Shown here piece by piece: positions 18,557 to 27,773 of a DNA stretch of 64,000 nt (its first letter is position 1; each line of letters begins with the position of its first letter). The translations under genes and the position numbers were made by a program. Under the pieces are notes generated by a model, which ran no database searches, had not been told where the DNA came from, and saw nothing but the letters and a program-made list of their open reading frames with translations. The stretch is from Allobosea sp. OK403 (lineage in GTDB: Bacteria; Pseudomonadota; Alphaproteobacteria; Rhizobiales; Beijerinckiaceae): positions 930,001 through 994,000 of the forward strand of contig NZ_FOQV01000001.1 in the NCBI RefSeq assembly GCF_900113835.1. The letters are read 5' to 3'.

Positions 18557-19053
18557 TCAATCATCGACGAGGGATCGTCGGCCTTCTGATCGTCGTCTAC
18601 GGGAGTGATTGTGATTTTCGAGATTGTTGCGCGCAGTGTGCCGAATGGCCCGAAGCAGGGTTCGAATTCGAATTCGACGTCTCCACGCCCTAGTCCAGTG
18701 CCAATAAAACTAGCATCAGGCTTGGCCTCGTCAGCAACGCGCAGCCACATGCCTCCAATCACGTTCTGATGGCTGAAGCCGTGCATCGAAACTTCGATAA
18801 CGTCATCCTCGCTGAAGTAGAACGTGAAGATCGCATGTCGGAAAGGCGCCCCTCCGTTGTGGCCTTTGGCGCTGAAGCTTTGGGACAGGGCCAGCGATGC
18901 ACCACGTCGATTGAGATCAAGCCTGAGAATCTCGGCGTCGCCGAAATTTGGATGTCCGCTGAACCATTCGACGACGGCCGCGCCGCCATCTATCGTCCGC
19001 AAGACATCAATCGTGGCTGCACGGCGAGCGTCATCATCGAGAGCCGTCGTCAT
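18553..19053 (-). CDS. Imm50-like immunity-type protein
   Basis: 166 residues without signal peptide or membrane segment. The layout GHPNFGDAEILRLDLNRRG, then FYFSEDDVIEVSMHGFSHQN, then FEFEPCFGPFGTLRATISKI is like the Imm50 immunity family of polymorphic toxin systems, as I remember it. I cannot check this with a profile. Base composition and codon use are visibly less GC-rich than in mfd or sdhE, a sign of recent arrival. It lies 12 bases after sdhE and shares ATGA with mfd, so it splits two housekeeping genes. No toxin gene is nearby. Alternatives: an unrelated small beta-rich protein. Confidence 0.5.
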   Translation of the reverse strand: MTTALDDDARRAATIDVLRTIDGGAAVVEWFSGHPNFGDAEILRLDLNRRGASLALSQSFSAKGHNGGAPFRHAIFTFYFSEDDVIEVSMHGFSHQNVIGGMWLRVADEAKPDASFIGTGLGRGDVEFEFEPCFGPFGTLRATISKITITPVDDDQKADDPSSMIE

Positions 19054-19065
19054 TTCGAAAACCGG

Positions 19066-19362
19066 TCACACATGAATCGGCTTGCCGTGGTGATGAAACG
19101 CCTTCAGCCGCCGGAACACCTCGGTGTCGTAATTCGCGGGAACCTCGGCTTCGCCCGTGATCCATGACAGCAGGTCGCGGTCGAGCACTTCGATCAATTG
19201 CTCGAACAGATCGAGTTCGGCGTCGCTCAGCGTGCCGATCTCGGCATCGGCGAAGCGGCCCATGATCAGATCGGTCTCGCGCATGCCGCGATGCCAGGCG
19301 CGAAACAGGATCTTTCGCCGGCGCGGGTCGAGATCGGCGCTGGTCCTCGTCGAGCCACTCAT
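19066..19362 (-). CDS. sdhE: Succinate dehydrogenase flavinylation/assembly factor SdhE
   Basis: 98 residues from ATG 19362. This small helical protein helps attach FAD covalently to the SdhA subunit. The family motif RGMRE (residues 25-29, in LFRAWHRGMRETDLIMGRF) is intact and the C-terminal part keeps LLSWITGEAEVP. A longer start at 19398 would add 12 residues absent from the family. In related alphaproteobacteria sdhE sits between mfd and recG, as here, apart from the inserted Imm50-like gene. It diverges from recG across about 160 bases. Confidence 0.9.
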   Translation of the reverse strand: MSGSTRTSADLDPRRRKILFRAWHRGMRETDLIMGRFADAEIGTLSDAELDLFEQLIEVLDRDLLSWITGEAEVPANYDTEVFRRLKAFHHHGKPIHV

Positions 19363-19520
19363 GTGAAAACCTCGGGCAAGAAATCCGGAACGGTGCAATG
19401 ACGATCGGGCCGGCCCCGTCGCGGAGCCTGCCGTCGCGCGCTATATAGCGTTGCAACCCGGCGAAGTCAGCGGCAGAACGCCGAAGATCTTCGCACTCCT
19501 GACATGTCCCGAGTAGCCGC

Positions 19521-21623
19521 TTGCGCCCATCCCTTCTCGACCCGCTGTTCGCCCCCGTGACGACGCTGCCGGGCGTTGGCCCCAAGCTCGGCAAGCTGCT
19601 GGATAAACTCCTCGGCGACGAGACACGCCCCGCACGCGTCATCGACCTGCTGTTTCGCTTGCCCACCGGCGCAATCGACCGGCGGCCGAGCCCTTCGATC
19701 GCCGATGCGCCGATCGGCGATGTCGCGACCTTCAACGCGCAAGTGACGGAGCATCGCCCCGCGCCGCCCACCAAGGCGAAGGCGCCCTATCGCATCATCG
19801 TCGAGGACGAGACCGGCGATGTGACGCTGGTGTTCTTCCATGCTGATGTGCGCCATCTCCTGCAGACCCTGCCTATCGGCGCCTATCGGCTCATCTCCGG
19901 CAAGCTCGAGCTCTGGGACGGCATGCGCCAGATGGTCCATCCCGACCGCATCCTCGATCCCAAATTCGCCGCGACATTGCCGGCGATCGAGCCGGTCTAC
20001 GGCTTGACCGAAGGCATTGGTGCGCGGGTGATGACGCGGATAGCCGGCGCAGCCGCAGAAAAATGCCCGGATCCGGCGGAATGGCAGGACCCGGGCTTCC
20101 TGGCCAAGAGCGGGTTTCCGCCCTTCTTCGAGGCGATGCAGGCCTTGCATCATCCGCCCGATCTCAAGGCGATCGAGGGCGATACGATCGCGCGTCGCCG
20201 CGTCGCCTATGACGAATTGCTGGCAAGCCAGATCGCGCTCGCTCTGGTGCGACGCCAGCAGAAGAAGCTGGCCGGGCGGGCGACCGCCGGCGACGGCGTG
20301 TTGCGGCGGCGGATCGAGGGCGCCCTGCCCTTTACGCTGACGGATGGCCAGCGGCAGGCGCTCAATGACATCCATGACGACATGGAAAAGCCCGAACGCA
20401 TGCTGCGGCTGCTGCAGGGCGATGTCGGCTCGGGCAAGACGGTCGTCGCCTTGATGGCGATGGCCGCCGCCGCCGAGGCCGGTCGGCAATCCGTGCTGAT
20501 GGCCCCGACCGAAATCCTGGCGCGCCAGCATGCCGAGCGGCTGGCCCCGCTCGCCGAAGCCGCAGGCCTCAAGCTCGCATTGCTGACCGGGCGCGAGAAG
20601 GGCCCGGGTCGGGCCCGCGTGCTGGAGGGGCTGGCGAATGGCGAGATTGCGATCGCAGTGGGCACCCATGCTCTGTTCCAGGAGGGGGTCGCCTTTCGCG
20701 ATCTCGCGCTCGCCATCGTCGATGAACAGCACCGTTTCGGCGTGCATCAGCGCCTGCAGCTCGGCTCCAAGGGCGAAGCGGTCGATATTCTGGTGATGAC
20801 GGCGACTCCGATCCCGCGCACGCTGTCGCTGACCTGGTTCGGAGACATGGATATCTCCGTGCTGGCCGAGAAGCCGGCGGGACGCAAGCCGATCGCGACC
20901 AAGGCGATCTCGCTCGACCGCTATGACGAGGTCGTCGGCGCGGTCAGGCGTGCAGTCGAGGCCGGCGCCCAGGTCTATTGGGTCTGCCCCCTGGTGCAGG
21001 AATCCGACACGCTCGACGTCGCCGCCGCGCAGGAGCGTTTCGATGCTCTGCGTGAGTTCTTCGGCGACCGGGTCGGTCTGCTGCACGGCCAGATGCCCGG
21101 GCGCGACAAGGATGCGGCGATGTCGGCTTTCGTGGCGGGCCAGACGCGCATCCTGATCTCGACCACGGTAATCGAGGTCGGCGTCGATGTGCCCAATGCC
21201 AGCGTGATGGTGATCGAACATGCCGAACGCTTCGGTCTGGCCCAGCTTCACCAGCTGCGTGGGCGCATCGGGCGCGGCTCTGCCGCCTCGACCTGCCTCC
21301 TGCTCTACAAGGGACCTCTGGGACCGGTGGCCGAAGCGCGACTGACCATCATGCGCGAAACCGAGGACGGTTTTCGTATCGCTGAGGAGGATCTGCGACT
21401 GCGCGGCGAAGGCGAGGTGCTGGGCACCAAACAATCAGGCTCGCCGGACTGGCGGGTCGCACGACCGGAAACGGATGGCGATCTGCTCGCCGCCGCGCGC
21501 GACGATGCCCGCCTGCTGATCGAGCGCGATCCGCAGCTCGAGGGGCCACGCGGCGAGGCTGTGAGGACATTGCTCTATCTGTTCGAGCGGGACGTTGCGA
21601 TCAGGCTATTGCGCGCGGGGTAG
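19521..21623 (+). CDS. recG: ATP-dependent DNA helicase RecG
   Basis: 700 residues; RecG remodels stalled replication forks and Holliday junctions. The N-terminal wedge/OB domain begins with LLDPLFAPVTTLPGVGPKLG. The helicase core shows Walker A QGDVGSGKTVVAL (about residue 303), DEQHRFGVHQR (about 400), TATPIPRTLSLT (about 428), STTVIEVGVDVPNA (about 550) and QLRGRIGRG (about 580). The start is TTG at 19521 giving MRPSLLDP; no in-frame ATG is available upstream and the ribosome binding site is weak, so expression may be low. Full length. Confidence 0.95.
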   Translation: MRPSLLDPLFAPVTTLPGVGPKLGKLLDKLLGDETRPARVIDLLFRLPTGAIDRRPSPSIADAPIGDVATFNAQVTEHRPAPPTKAKAPYRIIVEDETGDVTLVFFHADVRHLLQTLPIGAYRLISGKLELWDGMRQMVHPDRILDPKFAATLPAIEPVYGLTEGIGARVMTRIAGAAAEKCPDPAEWQDPGFLAKSGFPPFFEAMQALHHPPDLKAIEGDTIARRRVAYDELLASQIALALVRRQQKKLAGRATAGDGVLRRRIEGALPFTLTDGQRQALNDIHDDMEKPERMLRLLQGDVGSGKTVVALMAMAAAAEAGRQSVLMAPTEILARQHAERLAPLAEAAGLKLALLTGREKGPGRARVLEGLANGEIAIAVGTHALFQEGVAFRDLALAIVDEQHRFGVHQRLQLGSKGEAVDILVMTATPIPRTLSLTWFGDMDISVLAEKPAGRKPIATKAISLDRYDEVVGAVRRAVEAGAQVYWVCPLVQESDTLDVAAAQERFDALREFFGDRVGLLHGQMPGRDKDAAMSAFVAGQTRILISTTVIEVGVDVPNASVMVIEHAERFGLAQLHQLRGRIGRGSAASTCLLLYKGPLGPVAEARLTIMRETEDGFRIAEEDLRLRGEGEVLGTKQSGSPDWRVARPETDGDLLAAARDDARLLIERDPQLEGPRGEAVRTLLYLFERDVAIRLLRAG

Positions 21624-21661
21624 CAATCCCGATCAAGTGCGCCCCGACGATCCAGCCAGTA

Positions 21662-22372
21662 CTATTTGCCGGTATCCGTGTCCGGCATCAGCTTCGGCGC
21701 GGCCTCGCCCGGCTGGATCAACCCCGCCGACATGATCAGCTTGGCGCCGTCCTCGACGGAGATCGTCAGTTCGATGACCTCCTTGCGCGGCAGGTAGAAG
21801 AAGAAGCCCGTCGTCGGGTTCGGCGTGCAGGGCAGGAAAACACCGATCTGCTCATTTCCATCCGGCAGTTTTCCGGCGATCTCGGGCGCGGCCTCCTGCG
21901 CGATGAAGACGATCGACCACATGCCCGGCTGCGGGAACTGCACCATCCCGACCTTGCGGAACGAGGTGCCCGATTGCGAGAAGATGGTCTCGAAGACCTG
22001 CTTCACGCCCTTGTAGAGGCTGCGCACCACCGGCATGCGATTCAGCAGCGCCTCGCCCGCCTCGATCAATGTGCGGCCGACCAGGTTGGCGGTGAGGAAG
22101 CCGAGCAGCGTCAGCCCGATCAAGCCGATGATGATGCCAAGACCGGGAATCGGAAACGGCAGATAGGAATCAGGCAGGTAGGAATTCGGGATCAGCGGCT
22201 TCACCAGCCCGTCGATCAGGGTGATGAACCACCAGGTCACGGAGGCCGTGATCGCCAGAGGAGCCGCAATGACGAGCCCGGTCAGGAAATAGCGCCGCAG
22301 CCGCGTGCCAGCCGTTGGGCGCAACAGGTCGGTCTGGATGATGAGGCGGGGATCAGGCGGGCCGGCGGTCAT
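21662..22372 (-). CDS. DUF502 family inner-membrane protein
   Basis: 236 residues from ATG 22372. Two N-terminal membrane helices (about residues 27-52 and 70-95) are followed by the soluble DUF502 domain with MPVVRSLYKGVKQVFETI and the conserved VFLPCTPNPTTGFFFYLPR segment. The family is widespread in bacteria and plants (the LCV group) and has no settled bacterial function. An in-frame ATG at 22408 could add 12 residues. It follows glmS on the same strand after a 200-base gap with direct repeats and a hairpin, so it is probably transcribed separately. Confidence 0.87.
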   Translation of the reverse strand: MTAGPPDPRLIIQTDLLRPTAGTRLRRYFLTGLVIAAPLAITASVTWWFITLIDGLVKPLIPNSYLPDSYLPFPIPGLGIIIGLIGLTLLGFLTANLVGRTLIEAGEALLNRMPVVRSLYKGVKQVFETIFSQSGTSFRKVGMVQFPQPGMWSIVFIAQEAAPEIAGKLPDGNEQIGVFLPCTPNPTTGFFFYLPRKEVIELTISVEDGAKLIMSAGLIQPGEAAPKLMPDTDTGK

Positions 22373-22444
22373 GCGAGGGTTCCGGTCAATCGGGCGTTCA
22401 GCCGCCATTGGCCGGCCACCATGCGACAGACCTGCCAACGCTCC

Positions 22445-22480
22445 CAGCAGAATTCAAGGATCCAGCAGAATTCAAGGATC
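22445..22480. repeat. Perfect tandem duplication of an 18-base unit
   Basis: CAGCAGAATTCAAGGATC occurs twice back to back at 22445-22462 and 22463-22480, with no mismatch. It lies upstream of the DUF502 gene, about 70-110 bases before its start codon. Confidence 0.95.
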
Positions 22481-22538
22481 GTAGCGTGGCCCGGCGGACA
22501 AGCTCGCCCCGACATATTGCCGCTTGATGTCAGCTCGC

Positions 22539-22564
22539 CGCGAGCCAGCCGAAGCCGGCTCGCG
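22539..22564 (-). terminator. Hairpin downstream of glmS, possible terminator
   Basis: CGCGAGCC (22539-22546) pairs with GGCTCGCG (22557-22564) around a 10-base loop, starting 8 bases after the glmS stop on the minus strand. There is no T run after it, so it may be only an mRNA-stabilising stem or a Rho-associated end. Confidence 0.45.
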
Positions 22565-22572
22565 AACAGACC

Positions 22573-24399
22573 TCATTCCACCGTGACGGACTTCGCCAGG
22601 TTGCGCGGCTGATCGACGTCCTTACCCATGAAGACGGCGGTCTGGTAGGCGATCATCTGGATCGGCAGGGCGTAGACGATCGGCGCGAAGGTCGGATCCA
22701 TGTCCGGCATGACGATCGTCGCCTCCGGCTCGATGCCGCATTCGGCCGCGCCCTTGGCATCGGTGATGAGGATGATCCGCCCGCCGCGCGCCGCGACCTC
22801 CTGCATGTTCGACGCGGTCTTCTCGAACAGCGCGTCATGGGGCGCGACGACGATGACCGGCATATCCTCGTCGATCAATGCGATCGGACCGTGCTTGAGT
22901 TCGCCAGCCGCATAACCTTCGGCATGGATGTAGCTGATTTCCTTGAGCTTCAAGGCGCCTTCCAGCGCCAACGGGAAGCTGGTGCCGCGGCCGAGATAAA
23001 GCACGTCCTTGGCGCGCGAGAGCTTGTGCGAGAGCTGCTCGATCTGTGGCTCGAGCTCCAGCGCGCGAGCCATCAAACCCGGCAGCGAGATCAGATGCTG
23101 CACATGGCCGGCCTCGTCCTCGGCCGAGAGTGTGCCGCGGGCACGGGCTGCGGCGAGCGCGAGCGACGCGAAAACCGCGAGCTGGCAGACGAAGGCCTTG
23201 GTCGAGGCGACGCCGATCTCGGGGCCGGCGAGCGTCTGCGCGACCGCATCGCTCTCGCGCGCGATCGTCGAGGTCGGCACGTTGACGACCGAGAGAATGA
23301 CTTGCCCGTTCTGGCGGGCATAGCGCAACCCGGCCAGCGTATCGGCGGTTTCGCCGGACTGCGAGACGAAGAGCGCCAGGCCCTGGTCCGGCAGCGGCGC
23401 CTCGCGATAGCGGAACTCGGAGGCGACATCGATCTCGACCGGCAGGCGCGCCAGCTTCTCGAACCAGTATTTCGCGATCAGGCCGGCATAATAGGAGGTG
23501 CCGCAGGCGCTGATCGTCAGGCGCGAGAGGCTCTTCCAGTCGATCTGGTCGCCGAAGGGCAAGCGCACCTTGCCGTTGGCCATGTCGAGATACTGCGTCA
23601 GCGTGTGGCCGACGACCTCGGGCTGCTCGTAGATCTCCTTGGCCATGAAATGGCGGTGATTGCCCTTCTCGACCAGGAAGGCGCCGGCGGCGACGCGCTG
23701 GGCGCGGCGTTCCACCTGCTTGTTGGTCTTGTCGTAGAAGGTCGCGCCGCGGCGATGGAGCACGACCCAGTCGCCCTCCTCCAGATAGGCGATGAGACTG
23801 GTGAAGGGCGCGAGCGCCAGTGCGTCCGAGCCGAGATACATCTCGCCCTCGCCGACACCGACGGCCAGCGGCGAGCCCTTGCGGGCTCCGATCAGCAGGT
23901 CGTCCTCGCCCTGGAACAGGAAGGCGAGCGCGAAGGCACCGTGCAGGCGTGGCAGGCTGGCAGCGACCGCATCGACCGGGTTCTTGCCACGATCGAGTTC
24001 GCGGGTGACGAGATGGGCGACGATCTCGGTATCGGTCTCGGTCTCGAAGACGTAGCCGTCGGCCTGGAGCTCGGCACGCAAGTCGCGGAAATTCTCGATG
24101 ATGCCGTTATGCACGACCGCGAGCTTCGGCGTCGCGTGCGGATGGGCGTTGGTCTCGTTGGGCTTGCCATGGGTCGCCCAGCGGGTGTGGCCGATGCCGA
24201 TCAGGCCTTCGAGCGGCTCGTTCGACAGCCTGATCTCGAGGTTCTTGAGCTTGCCTTCGGCGCGGCGGCGGGTGAGCTGGCCGGCTTCCAGCGTCGCGAC
24301 GCCGGCGGAATCATAGCCGCGATATTCGAGCCGCCGCAGCGCCTCGACGACCTGGGGCGCGACCGCTTCCTTGCCCAGAATGCCCACGATGCCGCACAT
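22573..24399 (-). CDS. glmS: Glutamine-fructose-6-phosphate aminotransferase GlmS
   Basis: 608 residues. GlmS makes glucosamine-6-phosphate from fructose-6-phosphate and glutamine, the entry to UDP-GlcNAc for peptidoglycan and lipid A. The protein begins MCGIVGILG, with Cys2 as the glutaminase nucleophile after Met removal. The glutaminase domain also shows GHTRWATHGKPNETNAHPH (about residues 73-91). Two SIS sugar-isomerase domains follow (SACGTSYYAG, about 300; LGRGTSFPLALEGALKLKEISY, about 473). The C-terminus AKSVTVE is the conserved family end. It lies downstream of glmU on the same strand. No glmS ribozyme is expected or seen. Confidence 0.97.
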   Translation of the reverse strand: MCGIVGILGKEAVAPQVVEALRRLEYRGYDSAGVATLEAGQLTRRRAEGKLKNLEIRLSNEPLEGLIGIGHTRWATHGKPNETNAHPHATPKLAVVHNGIIENFRDLRAELQADGYVFETETDTEIVAHLVTRELDRGKNPVDAVAASLPRLHGAFALAFLFQGEDDLLIGARKGSPLAVGVGEGEMYLGSDALALAPFTSLIAYLEEGDWVVLHRRGATFYDKTNKQVERRAQRVAAGAFLVEKGNHRHFMAKEIYEQPEVVGHTLTQYLDMANGKVRLPFGDQIDWKSLSRLTISACGTSYYAGLIAKYWFEKLARLPVEIDVASEFRYREAPLPDQGLALFVSQSGETADTLAGLRYARQNGQVILSVVNVPTSTIARESDAVAQTLAGPEIGVASTKAFVCQLAVFASLALAAARARGTLSAEDEAGHVQHLISLPGLMARALELEPQIEQLSHKLSRAKDVLYLGRGTSFPLALEGALKLKEISYIHAEGYAAGELKHGPIALIDEDMPVIVVAPHDALFEKTASNMQEVAARGGRIILITDAKGAAECGIEPEATIVMPDMDPTFAPIVYALPIQMIAYQTAVFMGKDVDQPRNLAKSVTVE

Positions 24400-24484
24400 G
24401 CCAAAACCTCTTCAGACGTTGCCGTTGGCACACCGCATAGCGGGCGACGGCGAACATTCCCAATCACTCTAAATGTAGAACTAT

Positions 24485-24511
24485 GAACGGCGGCTTGTAG
24501 GGAGGCCGTTC
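24485..24511 (-). terminator. Weak hairpin between glmU and glmS
   Basis: GAACGGC (24485-24491) and GCCGTTC (24505-24511) flank a 13-base loop starting 8 bases after the glmU stop. The following minus-strand sequence is AT-rich (ATAGTTCTACATTT) but not a T run. It may attenuate transcription between glmU and glmS. Confidence 0.4.
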
Positions 24512-24518
24512 TTCAGGG

Positions 24519-25898
24519 CTATTCCGGCGTTTTTGGGGCCGCGGACTTCTTCGCCATGGCCTTGTCGCGGAATGTCTTCGCCCAACCTTCGCGCTCGATC
24601 TGACGGCCGCGGCCGATAGCCAGCGCATCGGCTGGAACATCCTTCGTGATCACCGAGCCCGAGCCGATGATGGCCCGGTCGCCGATCGTCACCGGGGCGA
24701 CCAACGCGGAATTGGAACCGACAAAGGCGCCGGCTCCGATCGTCGTCTTGTTCTTGAAGAAGCCATCATAATTGCAGGTGATGGTGCCGGCGCCGATATT
24801 GGCATCGGCGCCGACACTGGCATCGCCGATATAGGTGAGATGGCTGACCTTGGCGCCCTCACCAATATCGGCTGCCTTGATCTCTACGAAATTGCCGACC
24901 TTGGCATTGGCGCCGAGCTTGGCGCCCGGACGCAGGCGGCCATAGGGGCCGACCGTCGCGCCAGGGCCGACATCTGCCCCCTCCAGATGCGAAAAGGCGT
25001 GGATGACAGCACCGTCAGCGACGCTGACGCCTGGGCCGAAGACGACATTGGGCTCGACCAGCACATCCTGCCCCAACCGCGTGTCGAAGCTGAAGAACAC
25101 CGTCTCAGGCGCGATCAAGGTCGCCCCCTGCTTCATCGCCTCCAGTCGCTTGCGTTTTTGGAATTCGGCTTCCGCGGCAGCAAGCTGCGCGCGATCGTTG
25201 ACGCCTTGCACCTCGCTCTCGGCGGCCTGCAGCGCGACTGCCTTCAGCCCTCGTTCGCGCGCGACGCTAACGGCATCGGTCAGATAGAACTCGCCTTGCG
25301 CATTGGCGCTCCCGATCGCCTCCAGGATCGATAGCGCCTGCCGACCGTCGAGCGCCATCAGCCCGGCATTGCACAGGCGGATCGCGCGTTGCGCCTCGGT
25401 CGCGTCCTTATGCTCGACGATGGCCACGAGTTCGCCGTTCCTGGTCACGAACCGCCCATAGCCGGCCGGATCTTGCGCCTCGAAGCCAAGCGCGGCGACG
25501 CTGGCGCCCTCGGCCAGCGCCTGGCGGAGGCCGAGCAAGGTCTGCGGCCGGATGAGAGGCGTATCCGCGAAGGCGACGAGGATGTCGTCATGCTTGCCCA
25601 ACAGCGCCTCGCGCGCCGCGAGCACGGCATGGGCCGTGCCGCGTCGCTCGGCCTGGATCGCGATCACGGCCGAGGGCAGCAGCGCGCGGACTTCGCTTGC
25701 GACATCGGGCCTATCGGGGCCGATCACGACCACGACCGTATCGGCTCCGGCCTCCGCCACGGCAGCGAGCGCATGAGCCAATAGCGAGCGGCCGCCGACC
25801 TCGTGCAGCACCTTCGGCTGCCGCGATTTCATGCGCGTGCCCTCGCCAGCCGCAAGAATGATGGCGAGACAGGACCGGTCGGACTGCATTTTGGTCAT
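24519..25898 (-). CDS. glmU: Bifunctional GlcNAc-1-P uridyltransferase / glucosamine-1-P acetyltransferase GlmU
   Basis: 459 residues. GlmU acetylates glucosamine-1-phosphate and then couples it to UTP, giving UDP-GlcNAc. The N-terminal uridyltransferase has [18 protein letters not shown] (about residues 15-32) and GDT-like AFADTPLI. The C-terminal left-handed beta-helix carries many hexapeptide repeats and the acetyltransferase His region ([16 protein letters not shown], about 360). Start ATG 25898 has AAGGGA upstream. It is followed by glmS at 119 bases. Confidence 0.96.
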   Translation of the reverse strand: MTKMQSDRSCLAIILAAGEGTRMKSRQPKVLHEVGGRSLLAHALAAVAEAGADTVVVVIGPDRPDVASEVRALLPSAVIAIQAERRGTAHAVLAAREALLGKHDDILVAFADTPLIRPQTLLGLRQALAEGASVAALGFEAQDPAGYGRFVTRNGELVAIVEHKDATEAQRAIRLCNAGLMALDGRQALSILEAIGSANAQGEFYLTDAVSVARERGLKAVALQAAESEVQGVNDRAQLAAAEAEFQKRKRLEAMKQGATLIAPETVFFSFDTRLGQDVLVEPNVVFGPGVSVADGAVIHAFSHLEGADVGPGATVGPYGRLRPGAKLGANAKVGNFVEIKAADIGEGAKVSHLTYIGDASVGADANIGAGTITCNYDGFFKNKTTIGAGAFVGSNSALVAPVTIGDRAIIGSGSVITKDVPADALAIGRGRQIEREGWAKTFRDKAMAKKSAAPKTPE

Positions 25899-26122
25899 GA
25901 TTGTCGTTTCCCTTGGCGCCTCAACGGCAAACCCTGCCGGCCACTTCCCGGGTCGTCGCTGGCGATCTGGCGCATGGTGGTGTTGCGAACGCCGTGGATA
26001 GCCGATCCTGTCGGCATTTGCCAAAGTCGCTTCCGAAAGCTGCCGTTGCGGCGCAGCCGGTCGGCAGGCGGCGGCATTGTATACGGCGACGTAAGAAACA
26101 GTCTCTAGGAACGCGACCATCT

Positions 26123-26170
26123 GCATTTTCCGGACGCAAACGCTTTTCAGATCGCCGGGAAATGCTCTAG
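26123..26170 (-). repeat. Degenerate palindromic repeat, module A, copy 4 (inverted)
   Basis: In the 303-base gap between glmU and opgG. Read on the minus strand it starts CTAGAGCATTTCCCGGCGA and ends TTTGCGTCCGGAAAATGC, so the outer arms GCATTT and AAATGC and the CTAGAGC head are kept while the middle has drifted. The rest of the gap (25899-26122 and 26171-26201) shows no gene; it should hold the divergent promoters of glmU and opgG. Confidence 0.5.
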
Positions 26171-26201
26171 AAGCGCGAGAGGGCGAGGGCGTCGCCCGTC
26201 T

Positions 26202-27773
26202 ATGTTGGATATCATGTCGAAATCCTTGAATCGTCGGCAGTTTCTGGAAGGCGCGGCGATCGGCCTAGCCTCCGCTCCGCTGATCGGCGCGACGCCGGCG
26301 GCGGCGCAAAGCAGCTGGGCGGCGCTTGTTCAGTCGGTGATCGCCGAGGGCCAGAAATTCGACCCGGCCCTGGTCGTCGAGACCGCGCGACAACTGGCGC
26401 GTCGCCCGCTGGTGCCGGTCGTCACGACCGACCTGCCGGACGGCTATACCACCCTGCCCTTCGATCAGTATGCGGGAATCAGGGCGCAGCCCGGTGGCCT
26501 GATCTGGTCCGGCGAGAATCGTGGCTTCACCATCGAGCCGCTGCATCGCGGCTATGTTTTCTCCAGCCCGGTCAGCCTGTTCACGGTCGAGGACGAGATC
26601 GTGCGCCGCGTCGCCTTCGATCGCGGCAAGTTCGACTATGGCCGCGTCACCCCGCCGCCGGCGAATGTCGACCTGCAATTCTCCGGAATGCGGATCGCGA
26701 CCGGACTGGAACGGCCCTATGAGGTCGCGATATTCCAGGGCGCAACCTTCTTTCGCTCGCTGGCGCGCGGGCAGAATTATGGTTCGACGGCGCGGGCGCT
26801 GATCCTGCGGCCGGGCGAGACGCGCGGTGAGGAGATTCCGTTCTTCCGCGCCTTCTGGATCGAGCGGCCGAGCCCCGCTTCCGGCTCGCTCGTCATCCAC
26901 GCATTGCTCGATTCGGAAAGTCTCACCGGCGCGGTGCGGATGACATTGCGGCCCGGTGACGTCACCCTGATCGATGTCGAGATGACGCTATTTGCGCGGC
27001 AAGCGCTCGACCATGTCGGCCTGGGCTGCACGATGGGCACCTTCCTCTCGGGCCCGCAGAGCCGGCGCAGCTTCGACGATCTGCGCCCCTCCGTGCACGA
27101 AGTGTCCGGGGTGCAGATGCTGACAGGCAATGGCGAATGGATCTACCGCCCCGTGAGCAATCCGGCGACCTTGCAGGTTTCGTCCTTCATGGACTCCAAC
27201 CCGCGCGGCTTCGGCCTGGTCGAGCGCGAGCGCGACCCCGCAGCCTTCCAGGATGACGACCAGCGTTTCGAATTGAGGCCGAGCGTCTGGGTCGAGCCGC
27301 TCGGCGAATGGGGCGCGGGTTCGGTGCAGCTCATCGAGATCCCCAGCGATTCCGATGTGAACAAGAACGTCATCCTGTATTGGCGGCCGCGCCAGGTGCT
27401 GGCGCCGGGCAGCGAGACGACACTGGCCTATCGGCAGGCCTGGTGCTGGCAGCCGCCGGAGCGGCCGGCACTGGCGGTCTCGGGGCGGGTGCGGCAAGGC
27501 CGCGGCTCACAAGGCCGCCGCCGCCGCTTCATCGTCGATTTCACCGGCGACCGCCTGGCCGATGCCGCGGTCGTCGCTTCCACCCGCGCCAACATCACTG
27601 CGACGCCGGGCGCGATCCAGAATGTCCGGATCTGGCCCTATCCAGAGCGCAAGCTGATGCGCGTCGGCTTCGAGGTCGATCCCGGCACGGAGAATTTGAG
27701 CGAGCTCAGGCTCGTCTTGCAGTCCGGCGGTCAGCCGGTCTCGGAAACTTGGTTGAATCGATGGACGTGGTGA
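26202..27773 (+). CDS. opgG: Glucan biosynthesis protein OpgG/OpgD (periplasmic)
   Basis: 523 residues. OpgG-type proteins act in the periplasm on the osmoregulated glucan backbone. The N-terminus has a twin-arginine signal ([13 protein letters not shown], then a hydrophobic stretch ending ATPAAAQS), which is the OpgD-type export route. Family motifs include [13 protein letters not shown] (about residues 85-97), [18 protein letters not shown] (about 187-204) and [16 protein letters not shown] second ATG at 26214 would shorten it by four residues. Its last 13 bases overlap opgH, the normal operon order. OpgG and OpgD are close homologues; the Tat signal leans to OpgD. Confidence 0.93.
   Translation: MLDIMSKSLNRRQFLEGAAIGLASAPLIGATPAAAQSSWAALVQSVIAEGQKFDPALVVETARQLARRPLVPVVTTDLPDGYTTLPFDQYAGIRAQPGGLIWSGENRGFTIEPLHRGYVFSSPVSLFTVEDEIVRRVAFDRGKFDYGRVTPPPANVDLQFSGMRIATGLERPYEVAIFQGATFFRSLARGQNYGSTARALILRPGETRGEEIPFFRAFWIERPSPASGSLVIHALLDSESLTGAVRMTLRPGDVTLIDVEMTLFARQALDHVGLGCTMGTFLSGPQSRRSFDDLRPSVHEVSGVQMLTGNGEWIYRPVSNPATLQVSSFMDSNPRGFGLVERERDPAAFQDDDQRFELRPSVWVEPLGEWGAGSVQLIEIPSDSDVNKNVILYWRPRQVLAPGSETTLAYRQAWCWQPPERPALAVSGRVRQGRGSQGRRRRFIVDFTGDRLADAAVVASTRANITATPGAIQNVRIWPYPERKLMRVGFEVDPGTENLSELRLVLQSGGQPVSETWLNRWTW

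Noticed and set aside
19467..21434. 655-codon open frame opposite recG
   Set aside because: Antisense shadow of a certain gene, composition driven by codon-position bias, no recognisable motif.
22837..24486. 549-codon open frame opposite glmS
   Set aside because: Antisense shadow of glmS; no motif and no ribosome binding site.
24400..24518. Possible glmS ribozyme or GlmY/GlmZ-type control in the glmS leader
   Set aside because: The 119 bases are too short for the ribozyme and no matching fold is visible; the ribozyme is a Gram-positive feature. Only a weak hairpin is present.
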